Source of the DNA: a bacterium
Lineage (GTDB): Bacteria > Fidelibacterota > UBA8477 > JABMPR01
NCBI GenBank assembly: GCA_013202895.1
Contig: JABMPR010000090.1
Coordinates: forward strand, 1 to 32,763
Direction of reading: 5' to 3'
DNA length: 32,763 bases
Within the stretch, counting starts at the first letter, position 1; every line of letters begins with the position of its first letter. A model generated the notes under the pieces. That model did no database searches. It saw nothing but the letters and a program-made list of their open reading frames with translations, and was not told the origin of the DNA. This document shows positions 17,886 through 26,154 of the stretch, one piece after another. Both the position numbers and the translations under genes were made by a program.

Positions 17886-18437
17886 CTACTTTTTAAGCGG
17901 ATTTTTCCAGTATATTTCATGATTACCACTCCGATTGTTTTCATATCTTGCCATAACAAACAGCAGATCCGAAAGGCGATTGATGTAACTAATGAGTTCT
18001 GGAGAAACTGTTTCTGATCGTTTGAGAGTGATAATTCTCCGTTCTGCGCGGCGACATACAGTTCTCGCCAGATGCAGCTGAGCGGCGATAATTGTACCAC
18101 CGGGAAGAATAAATTCTTCTAAATCAGGAAGATGGCCATTTATCTTATCGATTTCATTTTCCAGTTCAGTGATCATACCATGTGTAATCATTCCATTGAT
18201 CATACCTGGGGATGCCAATTCTCCCCCTACATCGAACAGATGCTGCTGAACTGATGTAAGGGCCTCAGAAACTGTCGGATCGGGGTTAAGGGCTATTACC
18301 AGCCCAAGATGACTATTTAGCTCATCGATCTCACCATAAGCAGTTACCCTCTGGGAATCTTTTGATACTTCTTCTCCTTGGGCAAGTCTGGTTTTCCCAT
18401 GATCACCCGTCCTCGTGTAAATTTTTGAAAGTCTCAT
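17886..18437 (-). CDS. PduO-type cob(I)alamin adenosyltransferase
   Basis: ATP:corrinoid adenosyltransferase that makes coenzyme B12 (adenosylcobalamin) from cob(I)alamin, 183 residues. The ATP loop YTRTGDHGKT (7-16), EIDELNSHLG (36-45), HLARTVCRRAERR (122-134) and YINRLSDLLFVMAR (151-164) are all diagnostic of the PduO/MMAB family rather than CobA. The ATP- and cobalamin-contacting residues (R125, R130, E132, N153) appear intact. It is the last gene of the five-gene minus-strand cluster, 30 bases after the 411-residue membrane protein. No cobalamin riboswitch is visible in this window, so B12 control would have to act elsewhere. No adenosylcobalamin enzyme is encoded nearby. Confidence 0.95.
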   Translation of the reverse strand: MRLSKIYTRTGDHGKTRLAQGEEVSKDSQRVTAYGEIDELNSHLGLVIALNPDPTVSEALTSVQQHLFDVGGELASPGMINGMITHGMITELENEIDKINGHLPDLEEFILPGGTIIAAQLHLARTVCRRAERRIITLKRSETVSPELISYINRLSDLLFVMARYENNRSGNHEIYWKNPLKK

Positions 18438-18467
18438 AATTTTCTCACTTTGATTGTTTCAGTGTCC

Positions 18468-19703
18468 CTATCCCAAGTAATCTCTGGTCAATATTTCGAT
18501 GAATGTCACAGCCGCCCAAAGAATGGTAAAAACCACTGTAGACCAGATAGATACGGATGGCCTCAGTATTCGATATTTACGATCCGTTTTTTCAACACAA
18601 ATTCTGTAAAGATCAAAAGCCCAGTATGACCCGGCAACTGCCAAAATTGTGAACAGAACTTGAGCTTGAATAGAATTTGACAATACATATCCCAGGGGAT
18701 AAAGCATAAGGAATAAAGCAATAACCATTATACCGAGTGTGAATCGTGGTCTTTCAAAACGTAGGCCTTTAAGAAGCTCGCTGTTCAGCCCCTTCCCCTC
18801 TATAGTTTCAATCATAACAAATAGACCGATCAGGCTGATAAAAAGCAACAATCTAAGCAAGCCAATCAATTCCTGGCCATTGGCAAACATGTTCTCTATT
18901 TGAAGACCTAATACCATTATTTCCTGGGCAATAAATAGATACAGGTACTTCTTTGTCAGACTTTGGGACCTATATGATTGCAGCAAAAACCCGATTACTA
19001 GTAAGGCAGTTATCAGCATCTGTTGGACCGGCACTGGATCTTTAACAAGAGCAGCGGAGGAATGATTTGATATCGCCAAAAAATGGGCATGCCAAACAAA
19101 AAGTATCCCATAAAGAGCAATGATGGGTGCTGGAACACTAAGATGGGGCCAGCGTTTCTCAAGATGAGTTAAGAGTAAGAGCAAAAAGAATAAATCTGGA
19201 AGAATCTGAATTTGTGTTTCTACCAGACTCAGACCGCTGCTAATAAACCAAACCCATAAAAATATGGCTTCAACCCGTGAATAAACATAGGCTTTGGAGG
19301 ATATAATTCGCTCTAATTTTAGTAACAAGAGCCATATCCCGCCCATCATAATAAATCTCCCAAAGCTGAGAGTTTGAAGTACGGGGTGAGCCAATTGGGC
19401 TAAAACCAGGGCAGATAAAAAAAGAATGACAGCATAAATTCTGGCAGAATTTTTAGCAGTACCCGAATAATAGGCACTCAGCTGAAGGGCAAAAAGCATC
19501 ATTCCCAGACTAAAAACTATCCCCGGTGCAACCTGAGATAGCCTTATCTGTGGAATAATTCCTGAAATTAGTACAATAATCGTTACAAAAGCGAACTGAT
19601 GTTGACGGCTTGCCGAAATGCGAATGCCAATCCAATTAATAAGTAAACCGGAAATTAAAAGATATCCAGCTAATGAAACGTTTATGAGATCAAATTGGTT
19701 CAA
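18468..19703 (-). CDS. 411-residue polytopic membrane protein, unknown
   Basis: No family recognised. The sequence is almost entirely hydrophobic, with roughly 12-14 helices and short loops, and ends with VVFTILWAAVTFIEILTRDYLG. The helices carry few charged residues, so proton pumping of the NuoN/Mrp type is not indicated, although helix number and length would allow it. The start is TTG at 19701-19703 with AGG nine bases upstream. The first in-frame ATG inside lies well into the protein. It lies 24 bases after the 133-residue unknown gene and in the same reading frame, without an intervening promoter I can see. Context links it to the NhaD-type antiporter. Confidence 0.7.
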   Translation of the reverse strand: MNQFDLINVSLAGYLLISGLLINWIGIRISASRQHQFAFVTIIVLISGIIPQIRLSQVAPGIVFSLGMMLFALQLSAYYSGTAKNSARIYAVILFLSALVLAQLAHPVLQTLSFGRFIMMGGIWLLLLKLERIISSKAYVYSRVEAIFLWVWFISSGLSLVETQIQILPDLFFLLLLLTHLEKRWPHLSVPAPIIALYGILFVWHAHFLAISNHSSAALVKDPVPVQQMLITALLVIGFLLQSYRSQSLTKKYLYLFIAQEIMVLGLQIENMFANGQELIGLLRLLLFISLIGLFVMIETIEGKGLNSELLKGLRFERPRFTLGIMVIALFLMLYPLGYVLSNSIQAQVLFTILAVAGSYWAFDLYRICVEKTDRKYRILRPSVSIWSTVVFTILWAAVTFIEILTRDYLG

Positions 19704-19727
19704 TCGCTTATACCTGCATGCTTTGGA

Positions 19728-20129
19728 TCAAAGATCGAAAGGATCGTCAATCAACTCCATGTAGACTTTATTCGTATCATCGTGGAAGGAAAGTTTGATA
19801 TAATGCCGTTCTTTTTCATCAAAGATGTCGGCCCCTTTCTCAGTCCCAAAGAGGATTATGTGACCCTTATAATGACCATATTCCTTCTTTAGTTCCTTAT
19901 GCTGGCCAAAAACAAGGTTTGTATAGTTCTCGGCCTCGTGGATGTGGAGGTCTCCCTTTTTGGCATGGAAATCTGTCAAAACATCCGGTTTGGAAATCAG
20001 TGACAAATCCTTCCCAATCCACACACTGAGAAGTTCAAGATGAAAGGGCAAAAATATTGAATTCTTAATCAGGAATCCATTTTCTCCGTTATCAATAGCT
20101 TGACGAATAGTTTTTATCATTTTTTTCAT
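19728..20129 (-). CDS. 133-residue soluble protein, unknown
   Basis: I do not recognise it. It looks like a cytosolic alpha/beta protein: an N-terminal helix (MKKMIKTIRQAIDN), a central part with DLHIHEAENYTNLVFGQHKELKKEYGHYKGHIILFGTEKGADIFDEKERHYIKLSF and an acidic C-terminus (MELIDDPFDL). There is no signal peptide or membrane helix. It follows the antiporter by 11 bases, so translation is probably coupled. AGGAG stands only two bases before the first ATG and 11 before the second (codon 4), so the start could be 20120 instead. A regulatory or accessory role for its membrane neighbours is possible but unproven. Confidence 0.65.
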   Translation of the reverse strand: MKKMIKTIRQAIDNGENGFLIKNSIFLPFHLELLSVWIGKDLSLISKPDVLTDFHAKKGDLHIHEAENYTNLVFGQHKELKKEYGHYKGHIILFGTEKGADIFDEKERHYIKLSFHDDTNKVYMELIDDPFDL

Positions 20130-20140
20130 AACTCCTGTGA

Positions 20141-21622
20141 TTAAAGGTTAAAAAATACCCACCATACCATTAAAAAGATCGGTAATAAGATGGGAAGTGA
20201 GTATTTAAAGACATATCCGAGAAAACTGGGTACATCAACACCAGCCTGTTCAGCAATATTTTTTACCATGAAGTTGGGAGCATTCCCGATATAAGTCATG
20301 GCGCCGAAAAACACAGCAGCCACTGATATAGCCATCAGGTATACAACAGAGTTAGAGTCACCTGGCACTGGACTTGGAATACCTGCGGCAAAGGTCTGAA
20401 CATCATTAATTGAACTGATGTCAAGACCGAATTTTCCCAGAGACCCAGCTAGAAAATTTAGATATGTCGGGGCATTATCCAGAACACCAGAGAGTAAGCC
20501 CGTGCGCCAGAAAAAACGAGTCACAGTAAACTCAGCGGCATGTTCCTTTGCAAAAGCGCCAACCAGCTGTAAAGCTGGAATCATCGTAGCAAATATTCCT
20601 ACAAATAAATAGGCCACTTCTTTAATAGGTTCAAAATTAAATTCATTCCCTCTCAAGGCTTCCTTATCTCCAGTCTGATAGGCCATGAAGGCGACGGAGA
20701 ACATTATGATTTCACGAATTCCGAACGGAATATGAAAGATCTTTTGCAGACTGGGAAAACCATTTATTACGGCAGGGTCCATAAAAACTGACAGGATGAT
20801 AATTCCCAGATAGATAAAATTCTTGGATCCATGAATCTCAACAGTTTTTCCTTCAGCAGATATAGATTGTCCACTCGGAACTTGCATATCGAGAGCAAAA
20901 AAAACAGCGAGAACTGCCAGCACAGTTACTAACCATATGCTCCAGACGTGACTGATTACCCAAAAGAAGGGGACTCCCTTAAGAAATCCGAGAAATAGCG
21001 GTGGATCTCCGATGGGTGTCAATCCCCCACCTATATTGCTCACAATAAAGATAAAAAAGATGATATGAAAAGTTTTTAATCGTCCTTCATTCAATCGCAT
21101 AAAGGGTCGAATGAGCAGGATAGATGCACCGGTGGTACCAATAAAGTTGGAAAGTATTGCTCCACCCAACAGAATCGAAACATTTAGCCATGGTTTAGCA
21201 TTCGTATTAAACTTGATAAGTATCCCGCCGGAGGCCACAAATAATGCCGTCAATAAGGCGATAAAAGATATATACTCCTCAAGTGTATGCAGGAGGCTAA
21301 ATACTCCATGGTCCATGATAAAACCATAGTAAACGGCAACTAATGCACCCAGGCCCACAGAAAACTTTGGGTAATGATGCTCCCACAAATGTGGATAAAA
21401 CAATGGTCCCGTGGCAATCATAATCAACAGGAGGATAAATGGTGCGATGAGCCAGGTTGGAGGCAACGCACTATTGTGTATACTCAAGCTGCTGTCACCA
21501 TCGTGGACTTCTACCGGCTCGTTTACAGCTTGATTGCCAGTCTGGGCACCTTCTTCAGCAATAACCGGACTGATCGCCAAAAGGGTCGCTATTATCAGTA
21601 TTATCAGTGCGAATGTCCTCAT
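20141..21622 (-). CDS. NhaD-type sodium:proton antiporter
   Basis: Ion-transporter superfamily membrane protein of 493 residues. A cleavable-looking N-terminal signal (LIILIIATLLAISPVIAEE) and a polar stretch precede about 11-12 helices. Diagnostic segments are NFIGTTGASILLIRP (159-173), SNIGGGLTPIGDPPLFLG (195-212) and, in the second half, MTYIGNAPNFMVKNIAEQAG. The two GDPP and GNAPNF hairpins form the inverted-repeat ion-binding core. The expected role is exchange of internal sodium for external protons, supporting salt tolerance and sodium-coupled uptake. The ATG has AAGGAAG seven bases upstream. It is second in the minus-strand cluster, 11 bases after the HD gene. Other members of the superfamily move dicarboxylates or arsenite, so the substrate is probable, not certain. 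Confidence 0.88.
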   Translation of the reverse strand: MRTFALIILIIATLLAISPVIAEEGAQTGNQAVNEPVEVHDGDSSLSIHNSALPPTWLIAPFILLLIMIATGPLFYPHLWEHHYPKFSVGLGALVAVYYGFIMDHGVFSLLHTLEEYISFIALLTALFVASGGILIKFNTNAKPWLNVSILLGGAILSNFIGTTGASILLIRPFMRLNEGRLKTFHIIFFIFIVSNIGGGLTPIGDPPLFLGFLKGVPFFWVISHVWSIWLVTVLAVLAVFFALDMQVPSGQSISAEGKTVEIHGSKNFIYLGIIILSVFMDPAVINGFPSLQKIFHIPFGIREIIMFSVAFMAYQTGDKEALRGNEFNFEPIKEVAYLFVGIFATMIPALQLVGAFAKEHAAEFTVTRFFWRTGLLSGVLDNAPTYLNFLAGSLGKFGLDISSINDVQTFAAGIPSPVPGDSNSVVYLMAISVAAVFFGAMTYIGNAPNFMVKNIAEQAGVDVPSFLGYVFKYSLPILLPIFLMVWWVFFNL

Positions 21623-21633
21623 CCAAAACTTCC

Positions 21634-22212
21634 TTAAAATGTATATCGATTCAAGCGTATATAGTCGTATATCGACTGTGATTCAGTATCCTTGAAAAGT
21701 TCATCCATGTTTTCCCAAAATGAATCCAGTCTAATAAAATTCTGTTTCTCATAAAAGTAGGCCTGTATCAGCATATCAAGCTTATCCATGCGTTTGACAA
21801 TTTGAGCCTCAGCCGTTTGACCAGCCTCAAATTCATCCCACAATTCACTCAAGAACGAACCCTCAGGGACATCTCCCACGATCTGACCAAAAGCTTCCTT
21901 TTCAGCAATGTGTTTTTCATGATCAGAGACCACATCCAGGGGGGTGAGATCTCCTACTATTGCTTCAGCCACATCATGTACAAGAGCCATTTTGAGAGCC
22001 CGTTCTACGTTTATCCCATTCTCGTGCAAGATGGTGCGAAGATTAAGAATCAGCATTGACATCCCAAAACTATGACCAGCAATGGATTCTACTTGTGTTT
22101 CAGAGATTCCAGATTGGATCCATCCACTGCGGGGTAATGATTTCAGACGGTAGACAAATTCCATGCTTGAAAGGAAATCTATTGCTTGCAGCGCATCTTG
22201 AGATCGAGTCAT
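21634..22212 (-). CDS. HD-domain phosphohydrolase (YfbR/HDDC2-like)
   Basis: Metal-dependent phosphohydrolase of the HDDC2/YfbR group, 192 residues from my chosen start. The metal ligands are H47 (AGHSFG), H79-D80 (ALVHDVAE) and a later Asp in MDKLDM. E83 and D88 in AEAIVGDLTP are the usual active-site residues. The N-terminal IDFLSSMEFVYRLKSLPRSGWIQSGI fits the KLKRLPRTGW pattern of this group. Known members remove phosphate from 5'-deoxynucleoside monophosphates. I start at the ATG at 22210-22212; the ORF track uses a GTG nine codons earlier, and neither has a good ribosome site. First gene of the cluster, 11 bases before the antiporter gene. Confidence 0.88.
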   Translation of the reverse strand: MTRSQDALQAIDFLSSMEFVYRLKSLPRSGWIQSGISETQVESIAGHSFGMSMLILNLRTILHENGINVERALKMALVHDVAEAIVGDLTPLDVVSDHEKHIAEKEAFGQIVGDVPEGSFLSELWDEFEAGQTAEAQIVKRMDKLDMLIQAYFYEKQNFIRLDSFWENMDELFKDTESQSIYDYIRLNRYTF

Positions 22213-22475
22213 AATCAATGAAGATAAAATAAAGGGCACTAATTGCTAAACTCAATTCCAGTTGAGTCGAATAGTAATATAAATAGGAAAGTGTATACCT
22301 CCCAAGCTAGGCTGCGAGGCAATCGTTTGTAAAATATAGGTTAAGTCTCTGTACAGCAGTGCGTTACAATAATATTCTCAAGTTTTAATAAATTGTGGAT
22401 AACTCTACCAAATCATGAATAAATACATAAAGTTATTCTTTACATGTTGGGCGCACCATCATTGCATATAATGAT
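22213..22475. other. Gap before the HD-NhaD cluster, no gene seen
   Basis: This region should hold the promoter of the five-gene minus-strand cluster and the end of the oxidoreductase/USP transcript. I find no strong -35/-10 pair. There is only a weak ATCATT/AATGAT inverted repeat (22458-22475) beside the USP stop codon, without a T-run. No RNA gene is seen. Confidence 0.35.
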
Positions 22476-22937
22476 TTAGGGCATCTCAAAATTTACATCA
22501 GGATGACGGACTGTAAGTACCGGGCAATGAGCTTTTCGGATAACTTTTTCGGCGGTGGATCCATATAGGGCGTGACTGAGACCGCTAAGTCCATGGGTAG
22601 CCATTACAATAAGGTCAATCTCGTTTTCTTTTGCAAAGGAAACAATTTCACGCCAGGGTTTTCCGTGGAGTGTAGTGGTCTCAGCGACTATTCCCTCTGG
22701 AATCTGGTCATGAACAATCTTCGACATGGACTCTTCCACATAACCACTGAGTTGCTTTTCGATATCCGGATAACTGTAGGTACCCCAGGCGAAATCAACA
22801 GGTGCCACGATCGGTTCAACTATATGTAATATATGAAGATCAGCCTTATACTTTTGGGCTAGATCTGTGGCAAATGGTAAGGCATACCGGGCTGATTCCG
22901 AAAAATCTGTCGGTACAAGAATTTTGCTAAACTGCAT
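22476..22937 (-). CDS. Universal stress protein (UspA family)
   Basis: Single-domain ATP-binding USP of 153 residues. It begins FSKILVPTDFSESA with the conserved D11 and has the ATP loop ATHGLSGLSHALYGSTAEKV, giving the G-2X-G...G-S/T pattern (G116, G119, G126, S127), which marks the nucleotide-binding class. It ends in the usual CPVLTVR. GGAGGT lies six bases before the ATG. The gene starts 32 bases after the stop of the oxidoreductase beta-gamma gene on the same strand, so it is probably the last gene of that operon. Its likely role is protection or regulation under energy or redox stress. Confidence 0.93.
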   Translation of the reverse strand: MQFSKILVPTDFSESARYALPFATDLAQKYKADLHILHIVEPIVAPVDFAWGTYSYPDIEKQLSGYVEESMSKIVHDQIPEGIVAETTTLHGKPWREIVSFAKENEIDLIVMATHGLSGLSHALYGSTAEKVIRKAHCPVLTVRHPDVNFEMP

Positions 22938-22969
22938 GGGGTGACCTCCTTTTGATTTGAGGAGGAAAA

Positions 22970-24403
22970 CTAAGCTAAGAGCTCCCTCCCCAGTTCGAGA
23001 CCCTTCTGAAAAGCTTTCAGATTGATCTCCAAAAGATGTTTCTTCTTAAAGATAAGCGGAAGAACGCGCTGTACCACCAAAGGATCAAGGAAATCTGAGA
23101 ATCCTGCTAAAACACCCAGAATCACAACATTGGATATTCTTGTATTTCCCAGTTCATTGGCAATTTCTGTGGCAGGGACAGGTATATTTTTAATGTCCTT
23201 GCGAGTGGGTTCAATATCAATTAGCGAATTGTCCCAGATGATGGCTCCCCCCTCAATCACATCTTCTTCAAATTTTTCAAGAGATGGGCGGTTCATGGCA
23301 ATCAGAATCGAAGGGTGTGTTACCAGAGGCGAACCTATACTTGTTCGAGATAATTTTACATGACAATTTGCTGTTCCACCTCTCATTTCAGGCCCATAGG
23401 AAGGAATCCAACTCACGTTCAGATCTTCACGCATTCCGATCTCACTCAGCCAGACTCCCAGGGTAAGCACACCCTGGCCACCAAATCCGGAAATTCTGAT
23501 CTCTTGATCAATCTCCTTGGCAATTTTCATGGTCGCAATATCATAATCCAATTTATCCTGCTCAAGTCCAATCAATTTTGGAATTCTTTCCGAGGGAGCA
23601 AAATTTTGACTCAGGTCTAAGGGTTCAACCTGGTCTGAGATATCTTTATATACGCCAAGGGGGAAAGTTTCCGACAGGGTCGATTTGATCCACTCCTGAG
23701 ATTGGGGCGGAGTCATCTTCCAACCCGTGGGGCAGGTTGATAAAACCTCAACGAAGGAGAAACCCTTGTTCTCGATCTGGTTTTTTATCCCCTTCCTAAC
23801 CGCTTTTCGGGCGGCGTTGATGGACCGTGTATCAGCCAGCATGACTCGTTCAACATACACCGGGGACTCGAGGCTGGAGATAATCTCTGCCATACGAATG
23901 GGATAACCCTCATTTTGCAGGGTACGTCCATAAGGCGTCGTTGTTGTCTTTTGTCCAATCAGAGTCGTTGGAGCCATCTGACCACCAGTCATCCCATAAA
24001 TAGCGTTGTTGACAAAGAAGACGGTGATTGCTTCTCCCCTGTTTGCCGCATGCAGGATCTCATTACCCCCAATTGCAGCCAGATCACCATCACCCTGATA
24101 TGAAATAACGATGGATTCAGGTTTAGCTCGTTTAACACCAGTAGCTACTGCAGGAGCCCGTCCATGAGCAGCCTGAAAATTTCCAGCATTAAAATAATAG
24201 AAACTAAACACACTACAACCGACCGGGCTGATAAAGATCAAGTTTTCAGCGACTCCAAAATCCACTACAGCCTCAGCAATCAATTTATGTAATATCCCAT
24301 GACCGCATCCTGGACAGTAATGGGTCTGTTCCTTATTTATTCCTGGACGGCGTTCAAAGGTGTCATAAAAGCCTTTGGATTTTCCTAATATTTTGACGCT
24401 CAT
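22970..24403 (-). CDS. 2-oxoacid:ferredoxin oxidoreductase, beta-gamma fusion
   Basis: Combines two normally separate subunits in 477 residues. Residues 1-250 are the beta (TPP-binding) subunit, with CPGCGHG (30-36) and the pyrophosphate/Mg motif [12 protein letters not shown] (104-115) through VNNAIYG. Residues 300-477 are the gamma subunit, with GFGGQG (306-311) and [19 protein letters not shown] linker of about 50 residues joins them. With alpha and the ferredoxin-like delta it forms the enzyme that oxidises a 2-oxoacid plus CoA to acyl-CoA, CO2 and reduced ferredoxin. The start overlaps the alpha stop by four bases (ATGA). Branched-chain 2-oxoacids are the likeliest substrate from the VorB-like alpha, but 2-oxoglutarate is not excluded. 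Confidence 0.93.
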   Translation of the reverse strand: MSVKILGKSKGFYDTFERRPGINKEQTHYCPGCGHGILHKLIAEAVVDFGVAENLIFISPVGCSVFSFYYFNAGNFQAAHGRAPAVATGVKRAKPESIVISYQGDGDLAAIGGNEILHAANRGEAITVFFVNNAIYGMTGGQMAPTTLIGQKTTTTPYGRTLQNEGYPIRMAEIISSLESPVYVERVMLADTRSINAARKAVRKGIKNQIENKGFSFVEVLSTCPTGWKMTPPQSQEWIKSTLSETFPLGVYKDISDQVEPLDLSQNFAPSERIPKLIGLEQDKLDYDIATMKIAKEIDQEIRISGFGGQGVLTLGVWLSEIGMREDLNVSWIPSYGPEMRGGTANCHVKLSRTSIGSPLVTHPSILIAMNRPSLEKFEEDVIEGGAIIWDNSLIDIEPTRKDIKNIPVPATEIANELGNTRISNVVILGVLAGFSDFLDPLVVQRVLPLIFKKKHLLEINLKAFQKGLELGRELLA

Positions 24404-25458
24404 ATTACCCTCATCATGCGTTTGATCTCGCGCACCAGTTCATCGATAGATGGCACGTTTCCACCCATGCGACCATAGAATTCAACGGGTTTAGCCCCAT
24501 TTACCGCCAATCGAACATCCTCCACCATCTGTCCATTACTCAATTCGATTACACTAAAGGCTTTTAGGCGTGGTTCTGAAGCCAGCTCAGCCAAACGCTT
24601 TTTAGGATATGGCATAAGCGTGATAGGTCTTAGCATTCCAACCGGAACGCCTTCATCCCGCAATTCGTCAACCGCCGTATGAATCATTCGAGACACAATT
24701 CCATATCCAACAACTACAAACTCTGCATCGGCAAGCCGATACTCTTCATAGCGTGTTTCATTATTTTCAACAATTTCGTATTTGCGTTGCAGTTTTTGGT
24801 TGTGGCGTTCCAGATCATCGGGATCGAGATCAATAGAACTAATCAGATTCAGGCGATCCTCATCAACCCCTCGTACTGCCCAAGTCTTTTCAGCAAATTC
24901 GGTTACTGGCTCTGGAAAATTAACCGGCTCCATCATTTGTCCGATAAATCCATCAGCTAAAACCACAGCGGGATTACGGTATTTATCGGCCAGGTCAAAT
25001 GCCAGCATGGTCAGATCACACATCTCCTGGGCAGAATTCGGAGCAAGTACAATATTTTTATAATTACCATGACCGCCCCCTTTTACAACTTGATGGTAAT
25101 CACTTTGTTCTGGAGCAATATTTCCTAATCCAGGTCCACCACGGGTGATATCCACGACAACACAGGGTAACTCAGAGCCCGCCAGATAGGATAAGCCCTC
25201 TTGCTTCAGACTGAATCCCGGGCTGGAACTGGCAGTCATGGCACGAATACCCGTGCCTGCAGCACCATAAACCATGTTAATGGCAGCGATTTCGCTTTCA
25301 GCCTGTAGAAAAGTACCTCCAACCAGAGGCATATACTGGGCTGCTACATGGGCAATTTCACTTGCCGGAGTGATGGGATATCCATAAAAAGCTCGACAGC
25401 CAGCTAAAATAGCGCCTTTGACTACTGCTTCATTTCCTTTTACAAATTGCTTAGCCAT
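24400..25458 (-). CDS. vorB: 2-oxoacid:ferredoxin oxidoreductase alpha (VorB-like)
   Basis: Alpha subunit of 352 residues holding the pyrimidine-binding half of the TPP site. GYPITPASE (26-34), [20 protein letters not shown] (51-70, with the catalytic-type Glu) and [15 protein letters not shown] (74-88) match the VorB/KorA subgroup closely, as does [14 protein letters not shown]. Unlike pyruvate oxidoreductases of the one-chain type, domain III is separate. I recall this subgroup being annotated 3-methyl-2-oxobutanoate dehydrogenase subunit VorB, hence the symbol; substrate use needs assay. The gene starts three bases after the ferredoxin-like subunit and overlaps beta-gamma, giving a tight delta-alpha-beta/gamma operon. 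Confidence 0.93.
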   Translation of the reverse strand: MAKQFVKGNEAVVKGAILAGCRAFYGYPITPASEIAHVAAQYMPLVGGTFLQAESEIAAINMVYGAAGTGIRAMTASSSPGFSLKQEGLSYLAGSELPCVVVDITRGGPGLGNIAPEQSDYHQVVKGGGHGNYKNIVLAPNSAQEMCDLTMLAFDLADKYRNPAVVLADGFIGQMMEPVNFPEPVTEFAEKTWAVRGVDEDRLNLISSIDLDPDDLERHNQKLQRKYEIVENNETRYEEYRLADAEFVVVGYGIVSRMIHTAVDELRDEGVPVGMLRPITLMPYPKKRLAELASEPRLKAFSVIELSNGQMVEDVRLAVNGAKPVEFYGRMGGNVPSIDELVREIKRMMRVI

Positions 25459-25461
25459 GCT

Positions 25462-25830
25462 CTACTCCGCAAATCTTAGGTTTAAAAAATCACTAAGGAT
25501 CACTTCTTGCCCGCATGAATCACACAGGGCCAAACCCCTAACAGAATCTTGTAAAGAGAGCCTGCTTTGTACATTATTATTATGACAAATATAAGCCTCC
25601 TGAGCTTCCTCCCACCTTTTAAACACGGTGATGGCCCCTGGTTCTGGGCATGCGTAATAGCATATTCCGCAACCTGTACATCCTTCACCATCATATTCAG
25701 CTGGACTGTAGCCATGAGTATTAAAACTCTTTGCAAGATGCAGAACGTCAACAGGACATGCGTCGACACAGAGCTTGCATCCCTTGCATTCTTCAAAGTT
25801 GACTGCAACCAGACCACGAGCTTTTGCCAT
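25462..25830 (-). CDS. 2x[4Fe-4S] ferredoxin-like delta subunit
   Basis: Electron-transfer subunit of the 2-oxoacid oxidoreductase, 122 residues. Two [4Fe-4S] motifs are seen: [12 protein letters not shown] (C15, C18, C21, C25) and [12 protein letters not shown] (C51, C54, C57, C61). Beyond the normal ferredoxin fold there is an extra tail with C82 and a CDSC pair (C103, C106), an unusual addition that could bind a metal. I start at the ATG at 25828-25830, eight bases after a strong GAGGAGG. The ORF track starts two codons earlier at TTG, which would leave a spacing of only two bases. First gene of the operon. Confidence 0.93.
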   Translation of the reverse strand: MAKARGLVAVNFEECKGCKLCVDACPVDVLHLAKSFNTHGYSPAEYDGEGCTGCGICYYACPEPGAITVFKRWEEAQEAYICHNNNVQSRLSLQDSVRGLALCDSCGQEVILSDFLNLRFAE

Positions 25831-26154
25831 ATTCAAAACCTCCTCGGATTCATAACGTATCTATTATAACTTCCAATTTATCAATTTCCTTAATTGACTG
25901 GTGCTCCAAATCCTCCTAAAAATCAGGATGAGCTCACAGTAACTATGACCATCTTAATCACGAATAATTTAGGAACAAACAGCGTGCCAATGGACCTATT
26001 TATGTGTTATTCTCAAAATTTGATGCTGTTTTCTAATACCTGCATTTTGATCTTGGAATACAGATTGAATTATCAGCGTCTTTTGGCAGCTATACTCCGA
26101 CGAAAACAATCCAAATGGAAGTTTCTAATAGCGAGATCTGAATTATCTTAGATC
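25831..26154. other. Divergent regulatory gap of about 320 bases
   Basis: Lies between the minus-strand oxidoreductase operon and the plus-strand ATP-grasp gene. Apart from the TATAAT on the minus strand I see no clear promoter for the rightward gene. The 85-residue ORF at 25894 has no ribosome site and no protein-like pattern, so I leave it out. Confidence 0.45.
25863..25868 (-). promoter_or_regulatory. Perfect TATAAT -10 box for the VOR operon
   Basis: On the minus strand TATAAT lies about 32 bases before the first start codon of the oxidoreductase operon, followed by the strong GAGGAGG ribosome site. A matching -35 is weak (TTAAGG at 19 bases), so the box is suggestive only. Confidence 0.4.

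Noticed and set aside
22458-22475. Terminator after the universal stress protein gene
   Set aside because: Only a six-base AT-rich stem with no T-run.
25894-26151. 85-residue plus-strand ORF in the divergent gap
   Set aside because: No ribosome-binding site, odd composition and no recognisable pattern; it lies where two divergent promoters are expected.
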